This document shows, one piece after another, positions 1 through 12,605 of a stretch of DNA of 64,000 nt. The notes below the pieces were generated by a model. The model was not told where the DNA came from, made no database searches, and worked only from the letters and a program-made list of their open reading frames with translations. Source of the DNA: Echiichthys vipera (lineage: Eukaryota; Chordata; Actinopteri; Perciformes; Trachinidae); contig OY829650.1 of the NCBI GenBank assembly GCA_963691815.1, positions 28,663,195 to 28,727,194 of the forward strand, given 5' to 3'. Position 1 is the stretch's first letter. Every line of letters starts with the position of its first letter. Made by a program: the position numbers and the translations under genes.

Positions 1-303
1 GGGCTGCAGGTTTTCCCTTCGTTCCTGACCAAGTGCCCAGTCCCTGCTGAAGAGAAACAAGCCCACAACATAATGCTGCCACCAACATGCTTCACTGTAG
101 GGATGGTGTGTTTTGGGTGGTGTGCTGTGTTTCCATTAAAAATAGCACTTGGAGTTCAGCCCAAAAAGTTCAGTTTTGGTCTCATCTGACCATATAAACT
201 TTTGCCACATGGCATCAGAATCTTCAATCTCCCAGTTTGCAGGGGCGGCCCAATCTAGGCAAGGTCTGGGTGGAGCCATATGCCTTCCACTTCTGGACAA
301 ACT
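1..303 (-). pseudogene. Tc1/mariner transposase fragment, frameshifted, runs off window edge
   Basis: Read on the minus strand, about 300 to 130 translates in one frame through the motifs LDW, AMWQKFIWSDETKTELFG and then a stop. WSDETK is the hallmark of Tc1-type DD34E transposases and holds a catalytic aspartate. After a frameshift, about 115 to 1 continues as HTIPTVKH..GGSIMLW.CFSSAGTG.LVR, the next block of the same family in the right order. The rest, including the D..PKHT and DLNPIE blocks, would lie left of the window. A stop and a shift separate the two blocks, so no active enzyme is encoded. The family would cut and paste at TA sites. No terminal repeat is visible, so the right boundary is approximate. 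Confidence 0.85.
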
Positions 304-490
304 GGAACAAATTCTAAAGGGACTTTTCCAACACTGCTATTCTAGTTTTACATTTTTTAATTCATTTTCAACAATTTCAAAAAAAAATTTACTTGAATGT
401 TGAAGGAAAAATGTGTAAATCACGCTGAAAAAAATATTCTTTTATATGTATTATCATTTCAGGCTGTAATATGGCACTGTAAATGTGTAT

Positions 491-525
<35 letters not shown>

Positions 526-604
526 GCAGTATAAATATCTATATCTATATATAGATATGTATATATCTATATATATCTATATATATATATATAGATATAT
601 ATAT
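491..604. repeat. AT-rich microsatellite, (TA)n with TATC variants
   Basis: A (TG)4 start passes into about 13 TA units, then a degenerate stretch of TATATCTATA and its complement to 604. The TATC/GATA part is self-complementary and could form a cruciform. Length is likely polymorphic. Confidence 0.9.
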
Positions 605-1657
605 TGAAAGTTAAAACAAGGCAATATTCTCATTTGTGCATCATTTTCTTACACAAAAACAGGCATGTTATAAAACAAAATCCCCAAATTAACCTATCAT
701 ATAATTTACACCTTCACTGTCCTTTTGTTTGTCTGTTCTTGTGTCTGTTATTTCCTCTCTGTTCACACACCACAGTTGGATTTGGTTTCTAAATCCTTCC
801 TCATCTGCCTCTCAGTTATGAGAAGGCTAGCGTCTCTGGAACAGACTGTGAAAATCAAACTTCCTCTGGATGTTCTGCAGAAAAGGGTGAGGACACTGTT
901 CGAAAAGAGCTTCCACGCCCTCATATGATCAGTTAGGCCTCATCCATCATTGTCCACTGTTCTTCATTCTGACACAGTTGGAAGTAACTGCCCTGAATGT
1001 CAGTTTTATGAAATAGTGTTAAAAAGAAAACATGTCTGAAATTGTGCTCCTACTGCCAGGTACAAAACTCAATGAGAACAGCATGAAGTGTTTCTTAGGG
1101 CTTTCATCCAAACTACATCACAGACCTATGAGTGCATTTCTCTTCAAAATGTACAAATGAAACACCCTTTGTCATGTGAAAATAGTTAATCTAGTTCTTG
1201 AAATATCTATGAATCAAAAATAGAGGCATAACTCCTCAGACTAGAGGAGCTAGGAACAAGCACTGGGTCTTCAGTTACACCTGTATAGGGCCTACGGTTG
1301 AGCATCACTGGTTTGATGTCTGAAAAGATTGAGACTAGATGAGAATTAAAATAAGCCACTTCTCTCACCCCCTTCACCGCGCAGGACAAAAGCCAGACCT
1401 GACCCATTATTTGTTCTGTGTGAAGTAAAGCCCCAGAAATGCCTGTGCAAATGCCATGCTAAACATCTGGTGCAGCCCATTTTTATGATATCATTCACCA
1501 GTCATCCATTTACTGTATGTGTAACTCAATAAAGAAAACACAGCTCCATTAAGACAATGCAGGGAACCAAATGTACCCTTGCTCATCAGCAAAGCTTTGA
1601 GTCCTTTAAATCATGATCATGGATAGAGATCAAGTGTTTCATTCAGTGTACATAATC
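605..1657. other. No recognised gene or repeat, apart from a weak exon candidate
   Basis: AT-rich sequence with no transposon hallmark. The only item of note is an exon-like segment at 816-886, entered separately. Open frames reach only about 67 residues. Confidence 0.5.
816..886 (+). other. Candidate spliced exon (weak)
   Basis: A polypyrimidine tract with an AG acceptor, TTCCTCATCTGCCTCTCAG, ends at 815. A donor-like GG|GTGAGG follows at 886/887. The 71 bp between are open in two frames; one reads YEKASVSGTDCENQ and onward, the other MRRLASLEQTVKIK and onward. Neither was recognised as a known protein. Splice-like pairs at this spacing are common by chance in introns, and no partner exon was found nearby, so this is a pointer and not a gene call. 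Confidence 0.15.
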
Positions 1658-2480
1658 AGGGCTTTAAATTGACACCCGCCACCCTGCCAAATGTTGTAAA
1701 AATGAACTTTGGAGGGTAACATTGTAAATTTACTAACCAATTTGGCTGGTGAAGAATGAAGAAAATAACACTGCGTTAGTTTGAGTCGGCAGGCTGCAGA
1801 AATGATGTGACGTCAGTGATTGCAATCAGAATAATAAAAAGAGAAAGACTTTTTGATGAGGTTGGGTAGCATTGGATCATTGGAGTTGTTGTCCTTACTG
1901 TCAACCACCACTGCATTGAAAATCTATCTGATGTGACCAGTGGCGCCTGGCCATAGAGAGCGCTAGAGCGCCGCCCCTCCTGCTCTAGATTGAAATTCAT
2001 TCCTATTTTATTGACTTTATTAATAACATTTTTTCATCTTATGATTACAATTGTGTGGTCAATGAGTAGCTTTTTCCTGCAATAAAATTAACTAAAAGCA
2101 ACGACTGTATTGAAATATTTATCTTATCTCTCCTCTCTGTGTTTGCCGAGCTGACCCGAGCTGCTTCTGAAGGGAGGAAAGCTGGTCTCGCGAGTTTACA
2201 GGTCTCGGACGAGATTGAGGGCGCTTTTTCAGAGCGCCCCTCGGTTCCACATACCAATCATTAAGAGGTTGCACACACAGCTTGCTGTGCTCTATGGACA
2301 AATACATAGGACCTCAGGGCGCTAAAAATAGTACCCCAAACCACTCCCCTAATCTCTCCCCAAGTCTTGCCCGTTTTTTTGATGGTGACTGGTGAAACTG
2401 AAGCGATAGTTGAAGTGGGAGAAACCACAACTTGGAGCCGACCGGTGTTCTGAATTGTTAAATCTCTCAAACTAAATCTG
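1658..2480. mobile_element. Probable hAT-like DNA transposon debris
   Basis: At 1938 the sequence CAGTGGCGCC resembles a hAT terminal repeat (CAGTGGCG), preceded by GATGTGAC as a possible 8-bp target site. Downstream to about 2250 is GC-richer sequence with AGAGCGCC and GAGGGCGCT motifs, unlike the AT-rich flanks. At 1659 the motif AGGGCTTTAAATTGACACC followed by CGCCACCCTGCCAA looks like another transposon end. No matching opposite terminus or second target duplication was found and no transposase motif is readable, so class and limits are tentative. Confidence 0.35.
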
Positions 2481-5400
2481 TTTAAGAGAAAATCATCAGC
2501 TAAACTTGTTAAACAACTTGGACTGCATCAGCATGATGTTACAGTTGTCATGACAACCAGTGAGAGAGGAAAAGAAAATGATCGATGGTTTAACAAGAGG
2601 TTTGTAAAAACTTTACAGCTAACTGTCTGTTGTGATACTCAGGAAATAGTATCAGTAAAATGATTTGCAAAATTTTATTTGGATCTGGTGTTAGCTGCTT
2701 CATAATGTTAGCTGATAAAGTAATTTGCAAACAACAAGCTGATGTAAGCCGATTTACCAGCCAGATCAGCCCCGGGAGTCTGGATAGAATAGTTAGATGT
2801 AGATTATTTCCATAAAGCATGGTGGGAGGCTTGTACACACCAAATCCCAAGGACGATGGTACATAAAACAACAAAACTGATTAGTTCCACTCTGCAGACT
2901 TGTTTACACACATAATCTGTGTTAAGAGCACCTATTTATTCTCAACGATCAATACTGTAATGTCTAATCTCTAACTGGTTAGTGGTGATCCATTACAGTT
3001 TATAGACTAGCAGTCCCACTAAAGAAACACAAACAGCACTAATCATTATTGACCCTAGATCATTCCAGTGTTAAGATGGACCATTCATTTGCATTACCAG
3101 ACTGGAATCCCACTTTAACTACACTAGTGACTGAGTTGGACATCCATCAGACAGTCTTCATTGACAGTTTCAAGCCTCTAATCCATCCATCATTCATTGA
3201 AATACCTCCACGAAGGCCACTTGGGAGCACTTTATCAGACTTCTTTTGGGCTGTCGAGGCCTGAACAATGATTACAGTCCTGCCACTTTAATACCATTAT
3301 ATGCTGACTAGAAACAGCATGCCATCATATAAATGCCTTTAATGTAGAATATGGAATAGTGTTTTTTTTTAATGGATGGAAAATGTAGTTGAAGTGGAGA
3401 AAGGATGTTACTACTTAAAGCTGTGGCTACCTGGCATATTTAACATAACTGTGGCCATTGGGATTCTCTGATCATGCTAACTTTGCATGTGCCATTTCAT
3501 TTTACAGATTTGGGGAAAAAAGGACTTGCGCAGATGGGGAGTGCAAAGTCTGCCTGTAACCATGTCAGGTTGAAACATACAGAAGTATTCCTTTGAAAGG
3601 TTTTTGAGTAGAACACAATCTAGAGCGTGTTAGGAAAGTGGAACAGTCTCCAAAAGAAAATCATCTTCGTGAGTAATGCATATTCCTGTCCTGTTGAAAG
3701 TTATGGGTGATAAAATGCAGGCGTTTGGCCTTTGTCGATTTGTTGCCATGTACATCCAAATATTAGCCAAACAAAAATCTAAGTTTATATAAGACAAAGA
3801 AAAGGCCAATCTAATCTCCCTCGAACAGCTGGCCTGTAGTTGAAAGATAGAAACCAGGGATGTGAGGATGCTATGAGGAGCTGAGATTAAGAAGTGTGGG
3901 TGTGACAGGGGTGTTTGACTGGCTCACAGTTTCCAGCTCCATTTATCATTCTCAGATTCCATATGTAGAATGTGTTAGCTGCAGGGAGGAAGCAGAGGAG
4001 GCCTGGCTCGGGGCCTCTGATGGATCACCTGCATACTTCACAAGATTTCTAATTAAATCTACACCAAAAGGAAAAAGTACAGGTGGTTCGCTGTCTTCTA
4101 CCTTTTCTTACCTTACACGTTGTAGTCTGGATCAGTGACAGGTCTGGAATACGTAAACGTCTGGAGACTGTTCTGACAACAACTGCAGTGTAGGATTGCG
4201 AGGCCAGATGGAGAAATATGCAGCTATTATGAAACTATCTTCTGGCAAACTTCAGCATCTGTAATAACCAGCAATCCCTCTGCTATGAACACAATTACTT
4301 GGATTCACTGCATCATTTCACTGAAATAGCCTAAATTCGGTTTAAGGTCCCTTTGGTTAGGATCAGTTTCTGCACAGCAGGTATATCAGGGTAAATGTAA
4401 GTATGTATGTAATGTAAATGCTATTCATTAATTTGAAAGCCTGTCTGAAGCAATTGGTTCCCCCTTTAGCCCCGAGTTTCCTGTATTTTATTGACCTTTT
4501 TTAAATATAGCTGATACACACCCACTGACTGATCCATGAATGTGTTCTGTATACTCGAACGGTGTTAATGACAATTGCTTTTTTGAATGATTTTTCATTG
4601 TGACTTTTGCATACAGGAATGTTTGGCCATACTATATATGTGCATGTGTAATCGTGTTATCTCAGCAATGAATGAAGAAAACGGAGTTTGCATAGAATAT
4701 CAATAAGGATTAGAGTAAGAATTACTTTTATTCTATACATTTACATGGGTCATGTACAGTCTACATTTTTCTTCTTTGTCATGGATTTGCTTTGAAATCA
4801 AACCATTCAAAAATGTAGAATAAGTCATCTGGATGGAAAATTATGAGTCAATCTTGAACTACTTGTACCTTTTGCTAGCAAAGTTTTGAGTAAGGCCAAA
4901 CAAGCCAAATTATTTAGATTATTTAGATAATGATACACAAATAGCAACGGAATGTCCAACTCACTGACAGGTTTCAAAGATTCCAATATTTAACCTTACA
5001 GATGAATTTCGTTCCTCCTTTCTTCACTCATCCATCTGGGATCGCTGCAAAGGAAAGTAATTTGAAGAGGCTTGGCCTTATCAAAAATCCTTGCATATGA
5101 TTGGATAAAACACTTATCCGTCATCTGTATTGATGTGCTACTTCAACCGCTCACATCAAAACCAACCTGTGACGCTGATGAGAGCGATACGGGGAAAAGC
5201 CAAACCCGGATGGGAAAAAAGCCTTTAGAGTCATTCTCTGGTGTTCTTTAAAAAAAGAAATATTCTTTAGATTGGACAACACGGATGAAATAGCAGCATC
5301 AATACTAATCTATAAAACCCCGCCCGGCGGTCCCTATTGGCTGGACCCCCTGAAATCACTTTCCTATGGAGCAAATCCAGATGGTTGAGTGCAGCTAGGC

Positions 5401-5837
5401 GGAGTCAAGGCAGATCTAAATTCATCTGGCAAGAGTCAGGTTAACCAATATTATCCTGGTGTATAAAAGCAAAGAGCACTTCATACAGATTCCAAAATCA
5501 AAAGTTTATCTGTTTCGAATGGCCCCAAACAAAGTAGTTGATAGCCCACGAGATGATGGGACAAGATCCCATGAATTTGTACGAATGGAGGTAGGAGTAC
5601 ATTTTCAGACACTTTTACCTTGAAAGCATTCCATTTCTCCTGGTTTACAAAAGGGGGCAGAAGTTGCTGTTTGAAGAATGAAAAAAAATGTTTGAGAGAA
5701 AAGTTCAAAACCATGCATACTTTCTCACCTTGACACACCTGGTGAATGAATGCTAAAGTGGCTGTTCATGATAAATTTCTTTGAGTTCCAAAACACCAGA
5801 AAGGTAGGGGGGATGAGGTTATGCACAATATCTATTG
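2481..5837. other. No recognised gene; quiet AT-rich sequence
   Basis: No coding motif, tRNA or clear transposon terminus was seen across this 3.4 kb. The stretch 5090-5460 is somewhat GC-richer (for example CCCCGCCCGGCGG near 5320) and could be an unassigned repeat, but no terminal repeat supports that. Confidence 0.45.
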
Positions 5838-5910
5838 TGAGTGTATTATCTAGATGGCAGTCGGTATGCCCCCAGTTGGGAGAAGAACAGTAGAGAGGAG
5901 AACCAGCACG

Positions 5911-6248
5911 GAAGCTAAACAATGTACTGCTGTGGATGGGGGCAGCAGGTAAACTTATTTTAGCCACCTTAAAACAGGCCCACCTAAAAAAAAACATCAG
6001 TTTAAGTGTATGCTATATTTAACATATTTTCACAACTTTATCTTGCCTGTGTTGAAAAACTGCTGTTGTCATAGGAAAGCATTGAAGAGAGCATAGATGG
6101 AGCTTCAGTGTTGGAAAGAGCTGTCTGACAGCAAAGTATAGCAGTGAAAACATTCTAAATATAGCTTACACTTAAACTGATACATTTTTCTATAGCTAAA
6201 ATCTGTTTATCTGCTGCCCCCATCCACAGCAGAACATTGCTTAGCTTC
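5911..6248. mobile_element. MITE-like near-palindromic inverted repeat
   Basis: The left arm (5911-6022) starts GAAGCTAAACAATGTACTGC and includes TGGATGGGGGCAGCAGGTAAA. The right arm (6155-6248) is its reverse complement with about 85-90% identity by eye. The inner ends also pair: CATCAGTTTAAGTGTATGCT against its complement near 6160-6185. The left arm has about 20 extra bases near 5960-5980. Weaker pairing continues outward: TGTATTATCTA near 5840 matches AGATAACACA near 6285. This is the architecture of a foldback or MITE element. Superfamily is unknown because no target duplication could be fixed. Confidence 0.7.
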
Positions 6249-6589
6249 TTAGCTGGGAATGTGCAGACCACCATCTACTGTAGATAACACACTGACTATG
6301 GATAAGTAACTCATACAACCACACTTCAATGATTAGAACTAACCCTTTGAGTCAGCTGGGCCCTGCTCAACAACTCATTTACTGTTGCAATTACTGTTGC
6401 TTCTAAGGGTTAATCATGGGCCAAAGCTGATGCTTTAAAAAAAAGGTGGTGAAATATGTACTGCTGTGTGTACATTTTATTGACTGAATACGCGCTAGCC
6501 TTCATCTTTTGTTCAGAATCAGCTCCTTATCACAGGTAACTGGCCCAACTTCCTTCCTCATTCATCCCCACAGCTCCACAGCTCTTTAC

Positions 6590-6850
6590 AGAGTCGGACG
6601 CTCAGCTTCTACTGACTTCAATGGGGAAGTGTAGAGCAGGTTGTTCCACTGCAGCCAAACTAGACGCTCATGGGATAAATGCAGGGCTTTGTCCCGCCCA
6701 TCGGACGCTCAGCGTCTCTGGGGGTCTATGGGGCAGTGGGCTGGCCCGGACGCTCGGCTTCTGCATGATGATTGGATGAGCTGTCTGAGGCGGAATCCTT
6801 TTTTGATTGACAGCTACATGAGCGAATCAGCGATCTTGAATAAACATCCA
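6590..6850. repeat. Block with repeated GGACGCTCAGC motif
   Basis: The motif GGACGCTCAGC or GGACGCTCGGC occurs near 6597, 6704 and 6748, with a degraded AGACGCTCATG near 6663. Two copies are followed at similar spacing by TTCAATGGGGAAGTG or GTCTATGGGGCAGTG. The block is GC-richer than its flanks and looks like the inner part of a transposon or an old tandem duplication. No termini were found. Confidence 0.4.
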
Positions 6851-7294
6851 GCGGAGCATATTCCAAGTTTTTAATTCCGTTGTTGTTGATTCAGAGACTT
6901 TACCGACCCCCAGAGAATTTTTCTTTGTTAAAAACGACTAGCGTTATGTCTGGCGACTCTGTTCTGTCACTCTGCAGTTTCTTTCCCCAATGAGCAGCAG
7001 CAGCTGTGGAACTTCTCCCCTGGTCACTCAGACTCACACTCACAGGCAGTCACACTTCACAGTAGCCTGGCGCAGCAGCTCCAGCTGGGCCAAGGCCGTT
7101 TAAGCAGCCTAGCTCTGCTGCCATTGAGAGGACACTGATCAAGTCCCTGGAAAAGACGACCAGTTGGTACGACAAGGTCACAGATCATTTTCTTGAAAAG
7201 GAACGAAGGGTAGAAATTACATATAAATAAACAAATTTATGATGTAGGCCGCAAAAATGAGCTTCCCCTCCTTGAAAGACCAGCAGCCACCACT

Positions 7295-7465
7295 GATGTA
7301 GTGTACATTAATGTGCACTAAAATTACTTGTGAATTATGGGTATTTTATAGTGGACTATATAGCAAATTAAATTAACACAGAGAATTCGAACACCACTAC
7401 AAAATGGCGTACACACTATATAGTTCACTACTTCTATGATAGGAAACGATTTCAAACACAGCTTA
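7295..7465. mobile_element. Fragment of a widespread fish repeat (CTATATAGTGCACTA type)
   Basis: Motifs GTGCACTA, GGACTATATAGC and CACTATATAGTTCACTACTT are followed by GAAACGATTTCAAACACAGC. This matches, from memory, the right end of a very common fish repeat ending in the complement of GGCTGTGTCCGAAATC. Family assignment was not checked against a database. Confidence 0.45.
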
Positions 7466-7520
7466 TGACTTATTCAGACCCAACAATTTCTGCACGAGCA
7501 GCAACAAGTTGCACTCTTTA

Positions 7521-7540
7521 AAAACAACAACAACAACAAC

Positions 7541-7585
<45 letters not shown>
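7521..7585. repeat. (CAA)n(TAA)n compound microsatellite
   Basis: About six CAA units (7524-7541) pass directly into about fifteen AAT/TAA units to 7585. Confidence 0.95.
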
Positions 7586-7586
<1 letters not shown>

Positions 7587-10500
7587 TTTTTATAGAGTAT
7601 TACTCTAGCAATCTTGTGCACACAGTGGGGATGGAAACCTTCTGTATTTGGTGCTAGATGGACCGCAGATTCACTGCAACAACTTGCCTACCAGGGCTTT
7701 ATGTTTAGCACGTTGCTGCAGTCTTCATGAGGACATTGCCTGAGCATTCCCCACAACACATGTGCAGTTCCACAAAATGTCTTTAAGTAGACGTTACTGA
7801 GGATTGCTGTATGATGCTGAACACCCCCACGCCAAATAAGGCTCATCAGCTGATGCAGTTACTGAGAAGACTAAAGGGTTCAGAATTCCTGAAAGGGACC
7901 AGGGTGTACAAATTGTTGGTCCAGCATTTCAATTTAAGCATAATGAGGCCTTCAGTGACCCATTCTAATTAGACATGTCATTTTCATTTATACAACCCCT
8001 TATCTCAAATGTACCTCAACAACCTTTACAATCTATAGCATACAACACCCTTTGTCCTTAGAACTTAATTTCAATACCTTTTACAAGACCCTGACCCAGC
8101 AGTCAATAGTGGGGTCAGCTGAGTGGTTCTACATGTCTCTTTCTTGTGGGAACATGTAGGAAAGGTATCCAGCTTGACATTATTGGACCCCACCTTTTTG
8201 CATGACAGCATAATGTCCAAAACCACCCAGTCAAGCAAGAGCTTCTTCCCCCAGACTGTAAGATGGTTACCCTGCACTCAGACTCACCTGATTTAACATA
8301 GACTAATATAAACGCTCATAAACTTCCCAATATGCATTCTGTTGTTCAAATATTTCAATTTGTAAGTGATTATTTCCCCCCTAAAGGATCAGTACAGAAG
8401 AACTCTGACCTACTGTCCAACCAGACCAGTGGAAAAATCAAACATTAAACCTTGTTATCCTTTGAATAAGTAATCCAAATCTAAACAGCTCTATTTGTTT
8501 GTGTCAAATCTTGAACAACTAAATTTATGAAATATAGTTAAAAAATAGTTTGAAGTCCTGTGTAGCATGGCTTTTAATAACTGTAACCCAGTAGCAGAGC
8601 GTCTCTCTGCTGTAATAATGATACAGAGGTGTCATTACTGACGATAAGATCTCTGAGTCACAAACATTAAATCACATGTGGCAGGGGAAACACCTGCATG
8701 TTTTAAACATCATTGCAATCCTCTGGTAGGTGTACTCTGTTTTGTTGATACCATACGTAACCATGGTATCAATGGATCCATTCATCCACTGGGTGATCAT
8801 GATATAAGTTGACCAGATTTCTGAAATGAAAACCGGGGACATTTACAGTTCAGCAGTCAATATTTCCTTAAAATTTCCAAATTTCCATTACCTATTAAAT
8901 AAAAAAGGGGGACAATTCCCATTTCTTGTATTTTGACCATGGTAACTGCACATCAAGCACAACATGATTTTGACGTCAACCGGTAAGCCCTGCTGCCCAG
9001 TCTTTCTTGCCACATAAAATATTATTTCACTTTGCAAAAAACTGTTTTTATCCTTTCCTTTAAGTACCAGCTTCATCTCAACATCAGTATCAGCCATTAA
9101 AATGACATAATGTGATACAATCATATCCTCCCCACGTATTTGTAGTAGGAGAAATGCTGAGTGTTTCCCAAATAAAAGTGTAGCAGGTTGGCACTCTGGT
9201 TCGCAGCTGTACAGCAGCTCTGTTGTCTGACATGTTCACGGACCCCTTGTTACCATTTCAGGGAGTGATGTCATTGTTGACCTTGTTAATGTGGCAGACT
9301 ATTTGATATAAGTCATGCTCAGGGTGGGAAACATGGAAAACAGTGAAATAAAGAGTATAGCTGTTTAACTGTTTTTTTTAATCTAGTTTCAAATGTTATA
9401 ATAACTTTAGTTTTGAGAAGAAATCTAAAGTCAAGGTCCACTTGCTAACTTTTGAAACATATCTGTAACCCACTTTTCAAAGGGTAAAGGTAGTTTTCTA
9501 AGTTAGTCTGGTTGTCCCACTGTCCACCATGTATGCTACCTGGGAATAGGTACTGTATGTTATATTGTGGAGTTGTAAGCTGTTTTGTTGACTTGCCTCT
9601 TAGTAAAATGCTCTCTGGAGAGCAGTGATGCAGTAACGTTATATGCCTTGGGCTTTTATTATGAAAGGTAAGAACGAGGTAGTGAAGCTGCACTGCTGTT
9701 GACAATGTGGAAAGCAAAATAGTTTACCTACTTGGGTGAGACTACAAAAACTCCATGTTATTATTTCATTACCTTCATAAGTACAGGCACACCTCAAGCG
9801 CTTTCTTCTTCCTTTGTACCGTAAATCCAGTTGTCATTTTCCCAGGAGATCATACTTGTGGCAGAAAGAACTGCATAGTGAAAGCAAGGCTTATAGGGAA
9901 CCAATCTAAATGTTGGTGGTGTCATTGTTCGGTCAATGGTATAAATTACCTTGGCTTAAATGTGTGCCCTTCTTTGACTGTGAAATGAGTATGTATAATT
10001 GGAAACAAAGTATGAATGTGTGGCTTTCTGACTTTTCTGGATCTGCTTCTTACCTGTTTCTGGAAAAAAGCTTATACTGTTGTTGTGGCTAATCGTCTTT
10101 TTCTCATTTTACTGCTGTATCGTCATCCATCTTTTTTCCTCTTTACCCCACCCAATTCTTTGTCTTTCTCCATCTGCACTTCTGTCCCATCATCCCACTC
10201 CACCCTCAACTCCAATTTCTCCGTGCTATTTTCTGGTTTATAGTGGCTGAGTCACCCCATAAGACATGGGGCAATTTAGCTGTGAGTAGGTCAGAGTCCA
10301 GCTGGTGCTGGTCTTGTGGTTGTCAGGAACAAAATAACAAGACAAGATTATTACAAATCCAACAATGGCACTAATGTCATCATCACAAATGTTTCCTTAA
10401 TGAAAGTTTTCCTTTAACAAACATTTTGGATGTCCACCCACCCAGTTCTTCAGTCTTTAATTCATTTCACAGATTTTACTCTGACTGCATTCACACACGT

Positions 10501-11589
10501 TGATGGACTGGTTAGTTGTTATTGAGACAAAAGATGTTGAGAGAGAAGTTCAAACTCTGCTTTAGTTTATTACATAATTGAGATTGGTGAATTGGCTTTG
10601 CTTGAAAAATTATACAATGTATCAGATGCGTTTATTTATTATTGTAAATTATGAAGGCATAGAGAAATAACAGCATGAAGTATGATTATCGCTTGTTACT
10701 AAGTGAGAATTGATCACATTTTAGTGATTTTTCTCATTTGGTAAAAACATTACTGAACTAATGGCTTTACATGTTGGTCATGGCTCAAGCCACAGCCAAG
10801 AATGAAACCCACATTTTTTGCTTCCATCCAGGCATTTACATTGTCTGAAGTCTTACTGAAATCTACAAGATTGGATGATAGGTATACATTTTTATTGCCT
10901 GTGTAGCTATGTAAAAAGGCTATGCATAATGTCCCAAAGGTAACAAATATAGCGTAAACAAACTAGGCCCCATACTTGATCCTTGTGGTATACCCTGTTT
11001 GAACTTGCAGTGTGGGTACACTCACCTGAAGAAACAAAGAATGTCCTGTTAGCTACTGCACAAAGGATGAAAACTTGTCCAGAGGGATTCCAGTAATACC
11101 AGTCTTGAGTTTCCCTTTCACACATGCAGCAAATAACAGGATTTTCAGTGTCAGACAGATTCTCAATTACTGTAAATACTCAGGTTAGTTTAGGCGCGGT
11201 GACAGAGCTGATTCATAATTTGGAAATAAACAACCGAGTCTCTTGACATTTTTGTTGCCGTCTTTATGTAAATCACTTTTCTTCTTCATCCTTGGAGGTC
11301 TGATTTCTTCAGGTATTGCCGAGAAACGTCATGAACCCGCTCATTCGCTAGCTGTTACTTCTCCATGGAATGAACGGTTGTATATACACATGGACTCACT
11401 CAGATATTAAACAGACTTTATACCGTGCGTTTGTTGTCCGGTCCGACTGATTCAGACATTTGCGTTCTCACATACAGCTCCGCCAGGTAATGTCTAAATA
11501 ATTGAATGACGGTGTAGTCAGTAGTAGTTTTGGCCGATATTAACATTGCTGTTATGGCTGATAACCAATATTTACCAATGTCTAAATAA
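7586..11589. other. No recognised gene; 4 kb of mostly unique sequence
   Basis: No coding family was recognised. There is a perfect 10-bp inverted repeat TTGATACCAT/ATGGTATCAA at 8745-8772 with an 8-nt loop. The stretch 8815-9120 resembles an interspersed repeat but has no diagnosable end. Pyrimidine-rich sequence lies at 10100-10230. The segment 11160-11590 may belong to the hAT element that follows: it holds GGCCGATATTAACATTGC near 11532, a subterminal type of sequence seen in hAT elements. Confidence 0.45.
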
Positions 11590-12605
11590 TTTGTATAAAA
11601 AAAAAAATTCAACATGTTTTCAATAAGGCTCCACTGGTATGCAATGAGGAATGTGCTATTCCAACTGGTTACAGTGTCTTGTTGTAGCATCTTGGTTTTC
11701 ATGCCCAGCTCTGTCTTTATGTCTTTTAGTCGAGTAGGCAAGTTGAGGGCATCTAAAATGTCCAACTTTTTTCCCCTCATGAGCCACACAGTCTTAACAC
11801 TCCGATTAATCCATTTACATTGGTTTCTACTAGCTTGAGTGTATGAGCCAAAAAGCCCAGGGTTTTAATACCACAATTGTCCATTACATTCTTCATATTT
11901 TGTGTGTTGTCAAAAACTACAGCATGCACATTCTCTTTTGGTATTTTCCACTGAGCAAACAACAGCTCTCAGATGCACTAGCTATAGCAGTCCCAGAGTG
12001 CAAGCCTGGACACTGTTGTACATGCAACTCTGCTCTTGTGGTTTCAAAGTATTCATCGATCCATTGAGCAATAAGGCTTAACATACTCATCTGATTTATG
12101 TCAGAGCTCCATGTATCTGTCCAGAACAACTTGTGGATATGCTTAGCTACCATGTCATTCAAAGCAGAAAAGGGAGACATCGAAAAAGTAGCAGCAACTT
12201 GGACGGCTGTAGTGGGGCTCAATGTGCTCTATCAACTGGGAAAATTTTCGTTCCTCCACTATGGAAAATGGTTGTTGGACAAGAGAAATCATCTCCATTA
12301 TTTTACCTGTGATCAACTTGCCCTTTGTGCTGTCCTTGCTAAATGTCCTTGATTGGTCGAGTGCTTGATGCATTGGGCTATTATATGCATGCATATATTT
12401 TATTGGGCTGTGTGCAGTTTAGGCTGCTCTGCTAGCTTGCTCCTGATACTGTTTGTGAACTTCTGGATTGCGGTTCTTAATATGAGTGATTAGATTGGTG
12501 GTGTTGAAGGATATGACACAGCCTCATCGCGTTACTTCGATGTTGCAAGTATTGCTTACTGCGATTTGCGCGTCATCTTTTTTCACTGTCCACACCGCAT
12601 TCACC
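11590..12605 (-). pseudogene. hAT transposase pseudogene (BED zinc finger, DDE core)
   Basis: The parts lie in the right order on the minus strand but in several frames. The BED finger (about 12605-12418) reads AVWTVKKDD, then NTC, a stop, SFNTTNLITHIKNRNPEVH; the first expected cysteine reads serine. Next come GKIMEMISLVQQPFSIVEE and LIEHIEPHYS (about 12325-12210), then FWTDTWSSDINQMSMLSLIA and QWIDEYFE (about 12140-12050), then WKIPKENVHAVVFDNTQNM (about 11950-11890) with the catalytic-region aspartate, then LGFLAHTLKL, TSWNSTF and WSLIENML (to about 11605). These are standard blocks of the ZBED-like hAT family. The C-terminal dimerisation domain is not visible. Stops and frameshifts rule out function. 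Confidence 0.85.

Noticed and set aside
1804..1945. Second GATGTGAC at 1804 as the matching target duplication of the hAT-like end at 1938
   Set aside because: It lies on the wrong side of the terminus; the partner duplication should be beyond the far end, and no opposite terminus is next to it.
8745..8772. Perfect 10-bp inverted repeat TTGATACCAT/ATGGTATCAA as a terminator or regulatory hairpin
   Set aside because: Short palindromes of this size are expected by chance in 64 kb, and bacterial-type terminators are not relevant here.
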